Assembly: GCA_035591015.1 (NCBI GenBank)
Contig: JAXIUW010204731.1
Coordinates: 1-19,196, forward strand
Source: Cephalothrix simula
Lineage: Eukaryota > Nemertea > Palaeonemertea > Archinemertea > Cephalotrichidae
DNA length: 19,196 nucleotides
Direction: 5' to 3'
Shown: piece after piece, positions 1 through 12,000 of the stretch
Layout of the letters: every line of letters starts with the position of its first letter
Position numbering within the stretch: the stretch's first letter is position 1
Program-made: the position numbers and the translations under genes
The notes under the pieces: model-generated
What the model was told of the DNA's origin: nothing
The model's database searches: none
Seen by the model: the letters and a program-made list of their open reading frames with translations, nothing else

Positions 1-1594
1 AAAAACCACCCCACCCCCACCCCCATATGTGTATGTCAATTTTTTCCATGACCCCCTCGCTCTAGGGGCAATTTTATGGCATTTTATGGCCATAATTTTT
101 CTGCTAGTACAGAAGCAGTAAATAAAGATCTGCAAATTGTATGCTTTTAAATTGAATTTGTAGCTTTTGATTGCTGTCTTCCTCATAGCAGCTAAGCAAT
201 GCAATATAAAGAGATCAAAATATCTAAACTTTAATGCTATTGAATTCAAAGGACCTAACACAAGATAAGATAATAGGAATCATGCCTCACCTACGTTCGA
301 AAAAATAAAAAGTGTCCTGATACACATTCCATTCTATTGGAATCGAACTTTTTGTCATTGACGAAAAAAATAATATGTTTGCAGCAGTATATCTGATGTT
401 GAATATGTGTGTACACAAAAGTATACCTGATATGTTAAAAGCTATTATGCAACGACAGCCAAAAGATCGAGTTGCAACTAATGTGCTTGATATATTTTTT
501 ATTGCTCTACAGTAGGCCTTATGTTATTATAATGGATTATCATATCATGTTATAAGTTGTTGGAATGTGGCAAAGGTAGAGACCCAATGCATAATATAAT
601 AATTGTTGCATCATAACATTGCATTGCAATCTTTTCAAACTCAAAACAAATAGAAATTATTACTATATGAATAACGAGTCTTCTGCAATGAACATGATGG
701 TCAAGTTCGAGAAAATCTCAAACATTCGACAGTTATTTCTATCCGAGTAACCGATAGGGCGATATAAACATATTTTCGTTCGTAAAAAATATGCTTCCGG
801 CCGCGTGTGAATAAGTTCAGTGCACTTGGTCCTGAGTGCTTTACTCTCATATAAAAGACTTGATTTCAACTTCAGATTTTGGAGTTTCTTTAGAACAAAG
901 TCTAAATCAAAATTTGTAGACGGTATGCATGATTCTCAAGCATGACTGCATTTTCTTACAATGTTCGATCAAGCTATTAGCATAAATTTACGAGAAGATT
1001 TAATGTAATATGTCAATATTTCCAGACGGCTTAGCTTGACAGGTATACCAATTTAGGTGACACAAAAGCATGACTATGAAAGATAATATATATTTAAAGA
1101 TAATAATGTTCTTATATTATTGAAAATAATGTTATATTAATCATGAATTAGCTGTAAAAATGGATATTTCCTCGCTCCAAATATTAACATGGTAGCCATT
1201 TTATTCAACCAAAAAACCTTGAAACCTTACTACAAACAGTTCCTTTTTTGGTAACGAATTGCAAATATGAGACGTCACCAAACGTCACTTAATTATTAAA
1301 TTTAAACCAATCAAATATCATAATCGGTCCATGCACGCTTTATGAATGAGTCTAAACATTGTAAAATAGAGTTAAATTCAGCTCCAAAGAAACCATGCTT
1401 CTCTCTTTTTTTCTTTTACATTAAGAGAGTATGGGGATACTAGCGACCAGCTTTTATTAGAAATCTTTATTTTCCTTCCTTCTTTATCTAAATGTACATA
1501 CCGGAAACTGAATGTTGGGCAATAGTGGGCATACCCTTACAAATGCATTCTTTCTAAAGGCAGATTTTATATAATATTTCATGAATTTGATCAA
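1..1594. other. AT-rich non-coding stretch, probably intron after exon 7
   Basis: No supported gene is seen. It opens with a short C-rich run (7-25) and has a 10-bp unit, attttatggc, in tandem at 73-92. A 68-codon open frame at 663-869 on the minus strand has no recognisable content and is treated as chance. The stretch lies beyond the last visible exon on the minus strand and is probably intronic, since M3 and M4 must still follow. Confidence 0.5.
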
Positions 1595-1770
1595 TTTAAA
1601 GGGGTCTCGTTAGTGGAAAAATCGACAGTTCCAACTCTGGAAAAATCACGGATGGCAAGGAGAGGGTCCAGGCTATTCGTCCATTGAACTCGGATAGAAA
1701 TAGGTGTCGAATGTTTGAGACCGTCCCTTAGGTGCGGAGGATTACCCATATTACCCATCGTCTTGTGGTA
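1595..1770. other. GC-richer segment, unassigned
   Basis: This block is less AT-rich than its surroundings. Its plus strand has two short overlapping open frames, one ending in a stop near 1687 and one near 1731. The peptides match nothing I know. It could be a decayed repeat fragment. Confidence 0.3.
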
Positions 1771-1931
1771 AGCCCTTTATTTATACATTTATTTAGGTTT
1801 TAAAAGTACTAGGAAAAATGGATCCGTAAAATTTTGGGATCTCATAGAAGGGCATTGGTATAACCCGTAACATTTTTGGAAAGAGCATGAAAAGTTACAC
1901 ACCATGGGAGGAATCTTAAATTTTTTTTGCC

Positions 1932-2328
1932 CCGCCTGGTGGAATGTGGTGGCACAAAATGTGCGAAAAATAGGAAAATAAGACTAAATCTTTCAGTGCT
2001 CGTAAGGAAACACTTCGACTCGTTCGGGTTGGACTAGAACTAGCTACAAAAGGTTGTTTTGCGTATCAATCATATCAAAACGACGCAAATGGGGTCAGTC
2101 AAAGTCATATGATCACATATGAAACTTGAAATAAATTCAGATTTGACAATTTTGCGCCTAGGAACCCGATTTTTGGCTCATTAAGTATGGTTGATATGCC
2201 AAACAACCTTTTGTAGCTAGCTTTGGTCGAACCTGAATGATGCGGGCTAATCTTCTTAAATTTTACAGTGCCTCGTCCAATTTTTTCATCCATTTTTGTA
2301 CATGTACCACCACTTCTACCACGTTGTA
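1932..2328. repeat. Long imperfect fold-back (inverted) repeat
   Basis: The two halves are imperfect reverse complements. The core 2040-2059 (ctagctacaaaaggttgttt) is repeated exactly inverted at 2201-2220. Outer arms also match loosely, for example ggaatgtggtggcac on the left against agaagtggtggtac in the inverted right arm. The centre carries a small palindrome, tcatatgatcacatatga. An 80-codon minus-strand open frame over the right arm is probably incidental. This looks like an old non-autonomous fold-back or MITE-type element; its exact ends and target duplication were not resolved. Confidence 0.65.
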
Positions 2329-2814
2329 CTGTTAAATTCATGATCATTATCCACTGCTTCTAAATATATGATTTATACACAACTTCAATATTTTAAACTG
2401 TATAAGATTTTTTGTATAAGCAGAAAAATATCTGTATATTGAAATATTTTGAAAGCATTTTCAAAAAAAGTAAAGCAAATATTGAAAAGTAGTTGGTAAA
2501 TTAACATATAAAGTCTTTACCTAATTTTATCATTATTAACTCATTTTTAGCAAAATTGAACATAGTTATAACATAATTATAAGGAAATTATATTAGAATT
2601 AGAAAGTTATAAAATTTTGTAAATAACACTTTACCTTTTAAGAAAAAATACTAGTTGATTGAAGGTTTATTCATGAAAAATTTTCATTTCTTATCAAAAT
2701 TTTACTTCAAATTGGTGAATCATAAAACCTTCACTTCAACTTTATAATAACTTATATACTTACCTCTCAGATGGTCACATTAAAACATCATGACCAACTG
2801 AATAATTGGAACAT
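2329..2814. other. AT-rich intron sequence, nothing recognised
   Basis: Very AT-rich sequence with no open frame, repeat or RNA structure that I could support. Confidence 0.5.
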
Positions 2815-3075
2815 ACTTACAACATCCAGCTCCAGGGAAAGTGTGTAGGACATACATTATTCATACCCCATCGATGTGTCACACAAGATTGAAAACTCCC
2901 GTTTGGTGTGTGTTTTGTGTGTATAGAAAGAGGGTTGTACAGAGACATAGAGAGGAGTTTGTACAGCATAAGGAGATGACAGAGAGGACAAAGGAGGGGG
3001 AGTTTTACCACGTGGTGCCAGCAATACCCCTGCCCCATCAAACACCATTGTCTGGTCTTTCGCCATGAAAACTCT
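2815..3075. other. GC-richer island with several open frames, unassigned
   Basis: The block stands out in base composition and is open in three overlapping frames of 73-75 codons, two minus and one plus. None resembles a known protein or the missing nAChR M3 or M4 segments. On the minus strand the frame ending FPWSWML runs directly into a strong donor-like sequence, GATGTT followed by GTAAGTATG, at 2820-2812. An E-box-like palindrome, accacgtggt, lies at 3007-3016. It may be an exon of unknown nature, a cryptic or extra nAChR exon, or a repeat fragment. Confidence 0.35.
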
Positions 3076-4066
3076 CATGTTTTGAGTACAAAAACGTGCT
3101 CGTTAGTATTTTTAAATGAGCTGGCATGGCACCAAGAGCGCCGCGTTGAAATTTAGTAAAACACACTACGCCATGGTTAAATTATGTTTAGAAAATAAGT
3201 GAAATGTTAGCAAGATTTAAGGAATTTAAGGAAAGGTTAGCAAAATCCAACAGATTGGAAAAGAAATCTGAAGTATTTCTTCTTTTCAATGAAGTCATTT
3301 ATACTTCTCGTTATTGCCATGCTTGAGTTTATTTAATAATTTAGGAAATGCAAAAATTACATATGTGACTTTTTATTATGTTAAGCATTTATAATTATAT
3401 TTACTTTTACTTTTCAAAATATATACAACACCAACATTTAATTTTTTGAAAAAAAAATTGTTCTATATATTATATATACATCAGAACACATGCTAAATGT
3501 GGAATATTTAAAATATATTAAACTAAAAGGGCCATAATATAACATTTCAATGAGAGTGACCTCTGCAAGTATTAAATGTAATTTTTTTATATTCCTGAAA
3601 ACTAAATTTTATGTAAGATTATTTTTAAAGATAAGTATAATGTATGCTTAAGAATATATTTTAAGTTAAGATGTGTTTTATAAATTTTTTTATGCATTAG
3701 CATTTTATTTCATATGTATGGTTTCTTTGTTAAAATATCAAAAAGAGAATATTTTTAATTTTCCAAAACATCTAACATTTTAGTAATTAAAATAAACAAA
3801 TTTTCTTTGATTGTGATTTTGACTCCATTGAAAGAGAAGAGTATCTTTTACCATAACCAAGTCAAGATACATGCTAATCATATTCTCATCTCATTCAGGT
3901 GGATTTTTTTTAAGTTTTTAAAATTTTTAAATGTTATACCGTATAGAGAAGCAACATGCAAACTTAATTTCATGTTACATCATATTCTCTCATTTATGCA
4001 TGATAAAATTGAAAGGAATAACGGGAAATAATGATTAATAATTTTCAATGTTATTGAGAATAGGTT
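3076..4066. other. AT-rich intron sequence, nothing recognised
   Basis: Homopolymer-rich AT sequence. A 74-codon plus-strand frame at 3807-4031 is low-complexity and is treated as chance. No RNA gene or repeat structure is supported. Confidence 0.5.
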
Positions 4067-4166
4067 AGTGCACTTTGAAAGTTTCTTCATGCATAAGAAT
4101 AATCAAGAGGCATAAAAAGGCATAGCCGAGTGATTATTCTTATGCATCATGAAGTAACTTTTTAAC
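4067..4166. repeat. Hairpin element
   Basis: The arms gcataagaataatca (4091-4105) and tgattattcttatgc (4131-4145) are perfect reverse complements of 15 bp around a 25-nt loop. The stem continues as cttcat/atgaag after a 3-nt bulge and more loosely to the outer edges (gtgcactttg on the left against the inverted right edge gagcacgtta). It is probably a small MITE or fold-back unit. Confidence 0.7.
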
Positions 4167-4274
4167 GTGCTCTGATATCTTTAGAGCACCCTTGCGTGAC
4201 TTTACCTCAATAATTTTCTTAAAAATTAAGAAATGTTCATAGACAAAAGAGAAGTCACCGTGATGGTGCTCTAA
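4167..4274. repeat. Second inverted-repeat unit adjoining the first
   Basis: The arms ttagagcacc (4181-4190) and ggtgctctaa (4265-4274) are exact complements. The similarity continues inward imperfectly (gcgtgact against the inverse of agtcaccg). The left arm also pairs with gtgctct at 4167-4173, giving two competing hairpins. With the preceding hairpin it forms a composite repeat. Confidence 0.6.
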
Positions 4275-5958
4275 CAATTCTATAATGAATTATTATATGT
4301 GGTTTTAAAACGTTTCATTAACAAATGAGAGAATATTAAAGTTTAAGCATCTAGTTATCATGCAAACCGTTTAGAATAAATAAGGTTGGTTCCAAATATA
4401 TATATATATATGTATATATTAGTTTAGGATTTCCAACTAAATTAAGAATTTATCTATTAGAAGAAAAATCTATCTAAAATAAATAGTTTGATACGTTTTA
4501 AAGCATAAATATTTCCTTTTAGCTGCATTCAGTATTTTATTATTACTTATCTTGATTATTTCTTTTCTGAATATCTGATGTAACACTCTTTTTTCCATTT
4601 TAAATAAATCAGATATTTCCTTTTCAAATATTTTTATTTGATTGAAATAATAGACTTAAGTTTTAGTTAAATTTTGTCATATTAAATAATTTCTGGCACC
4701 CTTTGAATGCTTCAAGGTAGCTCAACAAATAAGCAAGATAGATAAAAGATTTTTTAAACAATATTAAAGGTAGAAAGAGTGATACACTGCCAACGACTTC
4801 TTTATAAACTAAATAAAACCAAAGTACACATCAATCTATTAATTTTTAAATTATTTTGAAGTAATTTTGGACATAGCTGATAGCATAATTGATTATCTTA
4901 GCAGTTTATGGTTTTTCTATTAAAATTACTTTAGTCATTATTATATTAAAATTGATGTTTACTTCAAAATCTCCATGAATAAAGATTATTTTCAATATAG
5001 AGAGATGGGAAGGATTTAAAAATTAAAATTTAAAATTTTAGGGTTTAGAATATTTTATAGTTTTTTTTTTAAATTTAGGACTTTGTTTGGACTAACTAAT
5101 GGCGTGATTGAAATAAACGCCCTCTTCTGTTGACACCAGGCGGGAGATTCATTGCTTGCAGGCAATATTATTTAAAATGTATGGAATCCCAAGTTGGAAC
5201 TCGATTTATAAGTATGCAAGGTATTGAATAAAAAGACCAATATTAAAATTCAAAACTAAATTGAAGAAATAATCCAAAACTGAATTTAAAATAAGAGGTT
5301 ATCATATTTAATATGATATAATTAAGCCATATACCATGGTTTTAAATTTTAAGAAATCACCATTTCAATTTCATCTGTGCAAAAATAGTGTAAAGACAAA
5401 ATATAATCGGTCTTTTTTGTGGAGAATTTAGTCAGCTGGCAGTCCCACGAGTGATTAGAAGGTTAACAACAACACTGGGCACAGCTGGGCACAGAGGAAA
5501 TTGAGCACAATGTGCTCAATATGCAGAGATATAACTAAACGCAAGCACAAGCGCTGAGTAAAAAGCAGATCCCAAACGACATGCTAAAGTAAAGTGTCAT
5601 AATTAATGCAAACTGATTACTGGGATATTTGTAATCAAGTAACCAGTAATCTAGAGTGAGCAATACCAACTGCACAGTATAGCATTAGGTTTTATCATTC
5701 GCACAGAACAGTGTAAAGGGTACTGAAAAGTACGAACAATAAATCCAAGTGAATATTACTATAGCACGTGAAGATAGTAGTGGCTCGTCTATAGACCATC
5801 CTGCTAAATGAAAGAATATTTAAAATGTAATTTAAGAGCAGATTTATGTTTTGCATTAATTATGATCCTTTGATGTATAAATGCTAGAGCAAGCAAATTA
5901 ATGTTCAGTGTCCCCATGGCGGAGTAGATTCTGTGAATTTGATGGGGCATGGCCTCAC
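4275..5958. other. AT-rich intron with small simple repeats
   Basis: No gene is supported. It contains an AT dinucleotide run at 4396-4419, a tandem 10-mer ctgggcacag at 5475-5494, a perfect palindrome attgagcaca-a-tgtgctcaat at 5500-5520, and a 9-bp inverted repeat gattactgg/ccagtaatc at 5615-5651. The 5075-5200 and 5400-5520 parts are somewhat GC-richer and may be decayed repeats. Confidence 0.5.
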
Positions 5959-6045
5959 CTATTAACGGTACTGCATCGGATGTCGGGGGCATTGTTTCTG
6001 CAACCAGCAGTAAAAACACGGTCAGGGACAACAGGATAGTAACAC
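5959..6045 (-). CDS. nAChR exon '7': M2 pore helix
   Basis: This 87-bp exon encodes most of the pore-lining helix M2 and the M2-M3 linker. It reads (G)[16 protein letters not shown] and then [13 protein letters not shown]. With GEK from exon 6 it gives Leu at 9' (the gate position) and Glu at 20'. The linker resembles AEIMPATSDSVPLIA of alpha7. There is no Pro-Ala insertion of the kind found in anion channels, so a cation channel is expected. The acceptor is CTTTACAG and the donor is ATAG followed by GTGAGG. From memory the matching vertebrate alpha7 exon is also 87 bp. No second copy was seen. The following M3 exon is not visible in the remaining 5.9 kb, so that intron probably runs past the window edge. 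Confidence 0.95.
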
Positions 6046-9000
6046 CTGTAAAGATACAAATTTGAAACAAACATTTATACCATTTGTATTTTGAAATAGG
6101 AATAAAAATGCAATATTATGTATTTCAAAAATCAGTTTTCACATTTTAGATATTGTTCTATTATTATAATTCATTTTGTTCTTTACTCATTTAAAAAACA
6201 GTGGCATTACACTGTGTCTTATATTTAATGAATAGCTTTTGATTAAGATGGGCAACTAAGGATATTATTTTAAAATTTTAGAAAAAATAATCTAGCAAAT
6301 TAGTTACTCAGCCTTTCGGCTCAAGCTAATACAGAAGGCTATGCTTAAACAAAAATTTAGATAACTTATTGAAGAGAAGCAATTTATATACAAAATCTAA
6401 GATATTTGGCTTGCTTTAGATTATTATAGAAATTAAGAAAACAAAATGAAATCATTGTAAAAGTATAATGCAATTCAAAATGATGATTAAAACTGTGTTC
6501 GGAAATGCACACATGAATCTAGTTATAAAGCAAAGCCGTCAGTGTCTTTTCAGTCTTTATCTTGAGCATCTGACTGGAACAATAGTTTGTAAAACATTCC
6601 CTTTTATTTCAATAATATATTTCATTTACTAAAATATCAAAAGGTGCATCCATGTTGTTTTGATTTTGGTTAGTCAAAGGATCCTTGCAATAATTTTTGT
6701 ACCTAATCTTTATGTTATTAAAATTTCAGGAATTAACTTAAGCTTTAAGCAATCGTATACATAATTTGGTTTGGTTGTTTTCTTCAGGAACATTTATATT
6801 GGCATTTAATATGCAAAATACTGATTTATGAAATAACTGCAACTTTGAATGTGCGTTTAGTGTATTATCATATTACTATGTGACATATGGCTTATCAAAT
6901 TCGACTAGGCTCACATCATTGATATTAATTTTATAACCACATGAAAGGTATAATATTAAGTTACCAACTTCAAACTAAATGCCTTATATTTGAAAAAAAC
7001 ACTTATCATTATTTTAATTAATTATTCCGACAATACTTCTGGAAAAGTTTTTCTGGATAAGCTTGCCTCATACAGATGAATTTTTGAGAAATCACATGAC
7101 GCCTTTCGAAAATCTGCTGGTAACGGAATCCTGGTAAATGTTTTAATCTGCTTTCTTGCAACTAATTTTAAAGTACAATTACTTGTTTGGTACCTATATG
7201 TATTACAGATTACAAGGCTTATATTTTAATTTACTGTTCACCATTTTTACCAATTACGGAACATAAACCTCAATGTAAGTAATTAAAACACAAACACTTG
7301 GAATATTCAAATGTTCAATCTTTAATTCTTCCTATTTATTTCAGATAGTCCCCATGACCGTTAAAAAAATATAGGGTCACACTCTAGTAAGATAAGTGAC
7401 CCCAAAAAATTGCAGCCTTCTAAAAAATTGTGAATATACAGTATATGTAGCTCAATATGACTCAAATAAATAAGCCGGTCATTATAGTATTAGTTTACTT
7501 CAGAAAACTAATATCTCAACAATTTCCATGTTTCGATATCTAGTTTCCGTTATAAGAGGGTCGGCGGCCATATTGAATCTATATATAACCCCTGATTTGC
7601 TCCTATATAAAGGTAGTAAAAACCGAAATACCGAAATACCGTGGTGTTAAAGACATTTAGACTTAATAAAATTATTGCGTCACAATATGGAAAAAAATTA
7701 AATTCATATTATAAAGTTAGAGAAAGTTAATTTTTTGGTGTGCTTTGGTTTACTACTTCTTCCAAATTTTGTCACTTAATGCAACTTATTTAAGTTTCAG
7801 TGTACGAAAATCTAATTTATTCAATTCAGAAATTCAATAAATTACATCATGAATTGGGACACCAGTTCACCAGCTGCGGACTAAATTACAAATTAAATTG
7901 TAAAATGGAAGATGTAAAATTATGAAATAGGGCAAGGTATTTAGAATCAATGAAGCATATAATTATCCTATTTTTGTTTTTCAAAACTAATGAAAGGTAT
8001 ATTTTAAATCTCTCCAGAACGAAAACAAAAGCTTTGCAATCTTTCAAAGCATTATGGGATTCAAAATGGCCGTTACCCCCGCTTATGCAGATAGACCGTT
8101 GGTTATTGCACACACATGGGGGGTATAAACCACTGTCTTTTAAAATAGACTATTATAGCATTTAACTGATTTAGAGATCCCTAAATTCAAGGTTTGGCAT
8201 ATCGTAGATGAATACTTTGAAAAAATACTGTCAAAAACTATTGTACACTATCATACAGATACTTAACGGTTGAGCAATATGATATAAGTTATTTTCAATA
8301 TTTTAAGGGATAAACAATCATAAAACAATCATCAAATTTCTTCTGTAGAATAGGCCTACTGTAATTAAGGGCATCTTTGTGTGCGTTTTACTTCTAGTGG
8401 GTTCAAATCACTACAATTTTTAAATGAATAATTAACTTTTTTATTTTTGAAAAGGACATTGGAAACATGTAGTATGTAAATGGATATGTGAATTTCCTTT
8501 TCAAATTTCAATTTTTATCCGGTTTACAAAAATGTCTATTGGGCATTACCAAAGTTTTTAATTTCAAAATTAATTTTATAAACAAAGACTAATTATATTT
8601 AACTTTAATCAAAATTGTTTTTCTAACATATTTATTTTCAACTAAGATTAGAGGAGTTGGTAACTAAATACTATACCTTTCATATCCAGTTCAGGTTTAA
8701 ATCCAGATTTAGATTAAAATTTTTTTTTTCAAAATTTTCATTTGTAACGATTGTGTAATCATATTCTGCTCCAGCAAATTATTTCAACTAATTTTCATTG
8801 CTTTCTGCAGCAAAATCATTTTGTCAATTACAAAATCATTACGGCATCGCTATGACTAAAGTCATTACAATATGAAATTTGAACTCTTACTTTTAGCTAT
8901 TTTCCTTTAAGGCTGGATAATTTTATCTCTTAACACTTAACACTGGGATATTAATCCATATAGATATCCATATAGATATGTGCTTGGAAGTTTTCAAAAG

Positions 9001-12000
9001 CTTTTCTGAAGACAGTTGTTTTAAATCATAATTTGAATAGCATTTCCATACAAAATGACTCTGTTCACCATTTTATGGGGGACTGGTTTTCTGTCCTATG
9101 GAATGTATACACAAATGATATCATAGACTAACAGTAAGTTAGGTAATAACTGAGACTGTTAACCAGTCAACCAAAGCAAAATGAAAACAACCAGAATTAC
9201 TTGGACTGTCAAATTATTATTCTTCTGGGCACTTATAATGACATTTTCACTTTTGAGGATGTATATATGGATTAATATCCCAGTGTTAACAGATAAAATT
9301 ATTCAGCCTTAAAAGGAAAAAAACCAAAAGTAAGTGTTCAAATTTCATATTGTAATGACTGTAATCGAAGCAGATCCATTTCTTTTGAGCTTGAATAAAG
9401 ATTGTACCATTTTATTTTAAAATGTCATTTTGATTATAACATCTGATATTAATAAATTGTAATTATTTTAGAACAAATAATTATTTAAGACAAATCAACA
9501 ACAAAAAAATTTAAAGTTTAACAGATGATTTTACAAAAAATTTGAAATTTGTTATCTAATTTTTAAATTTTAGAGTAGGCTACAAGGTAACTGTAACAAT
9601 AAACAGTGTTCTGTTTATTTTCTTTACGTACAATATATGTAAATGAAAGGCTATGAGTAAAAAATCTTATAATGGTCAACTTATTCATGCAAAGCATTGT
9701 TCGAAATAAAACAGTACATTTATCGTGTACCTTTTCAATTTGGTATGAATGGATCATTATTAGCATGAGATTATGTATTTTAATTTATAAGCAGTATTAC
9801 ATAATGGTAGGGAATGATTGGCCTTCTGATATTTATCTTTTATAAAACAATAATCTTTCACTTAATTATTAATAAATATAACCCCTAAAATTTACATGAC
9901 ATGAATAAAAAAAACTGAAGTAAGATTAAATTTTTAAAAATAAATTTGTTTATAATTAAATGTGAGCCTTGTCCAAAAAAGTTTATAACTAAGTTCGTCG
10001 AAATTAATCGAAAGCTACAAAGAACACCATTGCATAATATATTGTAATTCTGAAATAAAATATATATTTAACGTGAAGATTATATAATTCAAAATATGTT
10101 TCACAGCATGATTTGGTTAATACTAAGAAAAACTAGTACTAAATTCCTATTATTCATCAAAAAATTGTTTCAGCTAACTATAACTTGCACTACTAAATCA
10201 TATTTTCATCGGTACAATTGACATAAACGGCACTTATTTATTAGTTACATTAATAATATTTCTATATTTTTTTGATACTTAGCCATTACATATTCATTCC
10301 GTTTACATTTCCCTGCAATGCAGTTCTATATTTCCAAACTCTTCATTATTGCAAAAATATTGAAATTTATAAATTATTAAAAGAAGGATTATAATTAAAA
10401 CCATTAGAAATATTTCAGAATAAACCCTGCAATATATAAAAATATATATAATATTAGTAACTTCGATTCATGACTTCGATGATGTATGACCTTTAAAAGA
10501 AAAGAATAATTTAATTCCATATAATGGTGACCTGTTAAATAAATTTTGAAATTAAAGTGAAAAGAAAAGAAGAAAGGAAGATACTCCTATTAAAAATAAA
10601 AGAATTGGATGTTAAGGAAGCTGCTTTTAGGCTATAGACTTTGGGTAGGGCAAAGTAAAAATAAAAAAGAAGAAATGAAAAGGTATAAAAGCAGGTGAAG
10701 ATCTATGTTATAAATTCTATAAGTGTCAGGCATCCCTGTATGTTTATTTTTTTATAATTTTTGTTCTTATTAGTCCATTGACTGTGAACATGCGGAAACA
10801 AGCGTGATTTCTGTGCATTCTAATATAAGCGGTATAAATGCACAGTTTTAATTTTTAATTTTTGTTTTAGTTCATTTTTCAGTAGACTTGTTAGTACATT
10901 TTACATCACAAAACACGCCTGAACAACAAACTAAAGAAGATTAGATCGTTCTATTCTAAATGCACACCAGTACCTACCTAGCGAGATCTTCTCTCCCGCA
11001 TCGGGCGGTAAAGTGAAGGTCAAAAGTGCCATTGATGATATCAAAACACATGGAATAATCAAGTTAAATCCATAATAGAGAGTTCTTCGTCGAATGTGTA
11101 TTGTAAATTCTATATCAAAGTATGGCTCTGGACAGCAGTCATATTTAAATACATTGCGTTTAGCAGGGACACCTAAAACAAAGAAAATGGAAAGAAACAA
11201 TCAAAGGAAAAATAAAGAAGGTATTAAGTGGTTTGATAACCTACCAAACGTGAGTTTCTCTCCTGCGTCCGGGGGTATGAGGAAACTGAGTAGGCACATA
11301 GCAGACAGCAATAGACACGGAACTATCAAGTTAGAGGCATAGTACAGCTTTCTGCGCCGTATGTGAAGTGTAAAGACTAAATCAAAGTATGGCTCAGGGC
11401 AACATTCGTATTTGAAGATATTCCTCTTTGCCGGTAAACCTAGAAAAGAATAGATTTTGTATGAAAACCATTCTAAAATGTGCTACTATTGACTATGATC
11501 TACATGTGCGATTTCTGTCATGTTCTGGGAGGCAGGGGAGAAATCGATGAGAACCACTGATATTTAGAAATCTACAACATGCGGTTGTGCAAAATTCCAA
11601 TTCTTAAATAGTTATTCATGTTAACATCAAAAGCATTTATTTTTAGCTTCATAAATGAAAAGATTAATAGCTACATAACATTGCTATTTTAGAAACTAAA
11701 AACCTAAAAACAATTTAGTAAAATTACACGTAAGATACACAAATACTCCAATAATACCCAGTGACGTAACGAATGACACGAATGCCCTTTTGAGCCATCT
11801 TCGTATATTAAAGCAAGAGTTGGTGTTAATTGTCATGCAAAAGTTACTAGCATAACAACAAGTTTTGTTGTATTGATGGTGTTTTCCAAGTTATATTTTA
11901 AGCTTTAGAGCATAATGAGCCTGCTTTATAAACGTTATGCCACTGTTAAAAAAGAAGAAGCACACCGTAAATTAAAAACAAAATTACAATAGACCTCTTA

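Noticed and set aside
2105-2347. Minus-strand 80-codon frame with a basic, Gly-rich start
   Set aside because: It lies over the right arm of a fold-back repeat and resembles no family I know.
5804-5958. Open frame continuing past exon 7 as a possible exon extension into M3
   Set aside because: The extension does not resemble M3 of any nAChR, and a good donor (G-GTGAGG) stands exactly where the conserved 87-bp exon should end.
8395-8414. T-arm-like ggttcaaatc with flanking complement, possible tRNA
   Set aside because: With a 7-nt loop the stem does not pair properly, and no acceptor, D or anticodon arm is present nearby.
11094-11342. Plus-strand 82-codon frame
   Set aside because: It is the antisense shadow of exons 6A and 6B and their spacer.
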